DNA of 31,318 bases. It comes from CAZWBR01 sp964404205 (GTDB lineage: Bacteria > Bacteroidota > Bacteroidia > Bacteroidales > Prolixibacteraceae). The position numbers were made by a program, and so were the translations under genes. This document shows, piece by piece, positions 29,555-31,318 of this stretch. Every line of letters begins with the position of its first letter. The stretch's first letter is position 1. The DNA is taken from contig CAYOJD010000022.1 in the NCBI GenBank assembly GCA_964404205.1, forward strand, positions 1 through 31,318, given 5' to 3'. Under the pieces are notes generated by a model. It was not told the DNA's origin and did no database searches. It saw only the letters and a list, made by a program, of their open reading frames with translations.

Positions 29555-31318
29555 ATGAATATTGCTTCACTGAGTATAAGAAGGCCGGTACTTGCGTCGG
29601 TACTCTCAATTGTCTTGTTGCTGTTTGGCGCAGTCGGCTTCTCGCTGCTTGGTTTGCGCGAGTATCCGAGTGTCGATCCGCCGATTGTCAATGTCTCAAC
29701 CTCATATGTAGGTGCGAATGCCGATGTAATAGCCACCATGATTACCGAGCCGCTCGAAGAGTCGATTAACGGTATTGCCGGTATACGTACTTTAACTTCA
29801 TCGAGCAGCGATGGCCGCAGCTCTATTACCGTCGAATTCAATATCGATGAAGATATGGAGGCAGCTGCAAATGATGTACGCGACAGAGTCTCTCGCGTGT
29901 TGAACCGTCTGCCGCAAGATTGCGATCCTCCGGTGGTGGTCAAGCAGGATGCCGATGCCGATGCCATTTTGATTCTTGCTTTGCAAAGCGACAACCGCAG
30001 TTTGATTGAGCTTACTGACTTTGCCATTAATGTCTTCAAAGAACGCTTGCAAACCATCTCCGGGGTAAGCGATATCCGCATTTTTGGCGAAAAGCGATAT
30101 GCCATGAGGTTACAACTCTATCCCGAAAGGTTAACGGCTTTTCAAATTGCCCCAACCGATATCCGCAATGCCCTTACCCGCGAAAATGTAGAGCTTCCAT
30201 CGGGAAGAATTGAAGGGTACGAACGCGAACTGACTATCCGAACCTTAGGACGACTGACGTCTGAAGAAGATTTCAATAATCTGCTAATCAAAGAATCGGA
30301 TGGCGTTTTAGTGCGGCTAAAAGATGTCGGCCGCGCGGTCCTTACGGCCGAAAACCTAAAAAGTAGCCTTAGGGGGGAAGATGGGGTTCAGCAAATTGCA
30401 TTGGCGATTCAGCCACAGCCCGGCTCAAACCATATAGCCATTGCCGACGAGTTTTACAAACGAGTGGAGCAGCTTAAGAACGAAGTTCCAAAGGATTTAA
30501 AAATGTTTCTTATTCACGATTCTACAGTCAACATCCGCAAAGGGATTACCGAGGTAGAGGAAACAATATTTTTTGCCTTCGGACTTGTAGTTTTGGTTAT
30601 TTTTGTCTTCTTACGACACTGGCGAACCACTATTATTCCTGTACTGGCTATACCTATCTCGCTGATTGGTACTTTCTTTATCATGTATATTGCAGGGTTT
30701 ACCATCAACTTGCTTACCTTATTGGGCATTGTATTGGCTACCGGTTTGGTGGTCGACGATGCCATTGTGGTCCTCGAAAATATTTACAAAAAGATAGAAC
30801 AAGGCGAAAAACCAATGGTTGCCGGACACAAAGGTTCGGAAGAGATCATTTTTGCCATTATTTCGACAACAATAACACTGGCTGCGGTTTTCTTGCCAAT
30901 CATGTTTTTAAGTGGAATTACCGGTCGGTTGTTCCGTGAGTTTGCCATTACTGTAGCCGGCTCGGTGATTATATCTGCTTTTGTATCACTGACGCTGACC
31001 CCAATGATGTGTGCCCGGATGTTGAAGAAATCGACTTCCGAATCGAAAATCTATCTCTGGAGTGAGGGCGTTTTCGAGCGAATGACCGAAAATTATAACC
31101 GGTCGCTTCGCTGGTTTATCAATAAGGGGTGGATTGCCTGGGTTATTGTGGGTATCTCGCTCTTTATCATTCTTTTCATCGGAAGTAAACTTCCTTCGGA
31201 ATTGGCCCCAATGGAAGACAAAAGTCGTTTGATGATTTCGGTCACGGCCCCGGAAGGAACCGCTTTCGAGGCAATGGATCAATATATGAATGAAGTAGCC
31301 AACTTTTTGGATACCATT
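29555..31318 (+). CDS. RND (HAE1/AcrB-type) efflux pump, 3' end beyond the window
   Basis: An open frame from the ATG at 29555 to the window edge (588 codons seen, full proteins are about 1,000-1,050). The first helix follows MNIASLSIRRPVLASVLS, then the porter domain (REYPSVDPPIVNVSTSYVGA, GVSDIRIFGEKRYAMRL). Helices 2-6 follow, including the proton-relay motif VVDDAIVVLENI with Asp401-Asp402, matching AcrB Asp407-Asp408. Later segments FLSGITGRLFREFAITVAGS and LTLTPMMCARML are conserved in the family. It pumps substrates from the periplasm or inner membrane using the proton gradient, with the adaptor encoded just upstream. An outer-membrane channel gene may follow outside the window. Confidence 0.96.
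   Translation, partial: MNIASLSIRRPVLASVLSIVLLLFGAVGFSLLGLREYPSVDPPIVNVSTSYVGANADVIATMITEPLEESINGIAGIRTLTSSSSDGRSSITVEFNIDEDMEAAANDVRDRVSRVLNRLPQDCDPPVVVKQDADADAILILALQSDNRSLIELTDFAINVFKERLQTISGVSDIRIFGEKRYAMRLQLYPERLTAFQIAPTDIRNALTRENVELPSGRIEGYERELTIRTLGRLTSEEDFNNLLIKESDGVLVRLKDVGRAVLTAENLKSSLRGEDGVQQIALAIQPQPGSNHIAIADEFYKRVEQLKNEVPKDLKMFLIHDSTVNIRKGITEVEETIFFAFGLVVLVIFVFLRHWRTTIIPVLAIPISLIGTFFIMYIAGFTINLLTLLGIVLATGLVVDDAIVVLENIYKKIEQGEKPMVAGHKGSEEIIFAIISTTITLAAVFLPIMFLSGITGRLFREFAITVAGSVIISAFVSLTLTPMMCARMLKKSTSESKIYLWSEGVFERMTENYNRSLRWFINKGWIAWVIVGISLFIILFIGSKLPSELAPMEDKSRLMISVTAPEGTAFEAMDQYMNEVANFLDTI

Noticed and set aside
1..31318. Mobile elements, prophage genes, tRNA or rRNA
   Set aside because: No transposase or integrase motifs, long terminal inverted repeats, cloverleaf sequences or rRNA segments were found by eye on either strand.

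Overview
The window looks like a stretch of chromosome from a member of the Bacteroidota, probably Bacteroidales/Marinilabiliales-like. The grounds are: promoters of the TTTG-N19-TAnnTTTG type (one perfect copy before ffh); weak or absent Shine-Dalgarno sequences; several families typical of that phylum (DUF4954, DUF4465, DUF5916, DUF6913, glycine-rich RRM proteins, DbpA-like helicases with a DEFD box); and a lipoprotein with an acidic export signal after its lipobox cysteine. I see no transposase, integrase, CRISPR array, rRNA or tRNA. Most of it is housekeeping chromosome with a few less-explained clusters.

Layout. 1-162: apparent 3' end of a gene cut by the window edge. 163-726 (-): an ECF sigma factor without an adjacent anti-sigma factor, divergent from an envelope cluster at 892-4259 (+). 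That cluster holds an Ala/Lys-rich lipoprotein, an internal terminator, two different YkuD L,D-transpeptidases and a membrane-anchored protein that may carry a degenerate YkuD-like fold. The lipoprotein and the N-terminal half of the first transpeptidase share an ungapped homologous domain. 4376-6469: a zinc polyol/alcohol dehydrogenase and an orphan PAS-HTH regulator. 6647-10487: a DUF4954 hexapeptide-repeat protein tightly linked to glmS. 10522-12509 (-): a DEAD-box helicase and a glycine-rich RRM protein. 12856-16649: a PagL-like barrel whose catalytic His and Glu positions are replaced, convergent with a large DUF5916/CBM9-like protein.

16909-20097 (+): ffh-folD and an M48 lipoprotein protease. 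20123-24940 (-): a histidine kinase with a four-cysteine PAS insert, dapA, a DUF6913 gene that appears translationally coupled to dapA, and ligA. 25093-26291 (+): a clear cobalamin riboswitch, a structured leader with a possible 61-residue ORF, and a DUF4465 surface lipoprotein. 26433-28362 (+): slyD with a Cys-rich tail, aroC and a 59-residue winged-helix protein. 28488-end (+): an RND efflux adaptor and the first 588 codons of its HAE1-type pump.

The strongest candidate for something under-described is the 163-4259 envelope module: an abundant-looking lipoprotein, a transpeptidase carrying the same domain, a second transpeptidase and a possible pseudo-YkuD partner, next to an orphan ECF sigma factor. 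Second is the cobalamin-responsive leader before a solitary DUF4465 lipoprotein that has no TonB receptor beside it.
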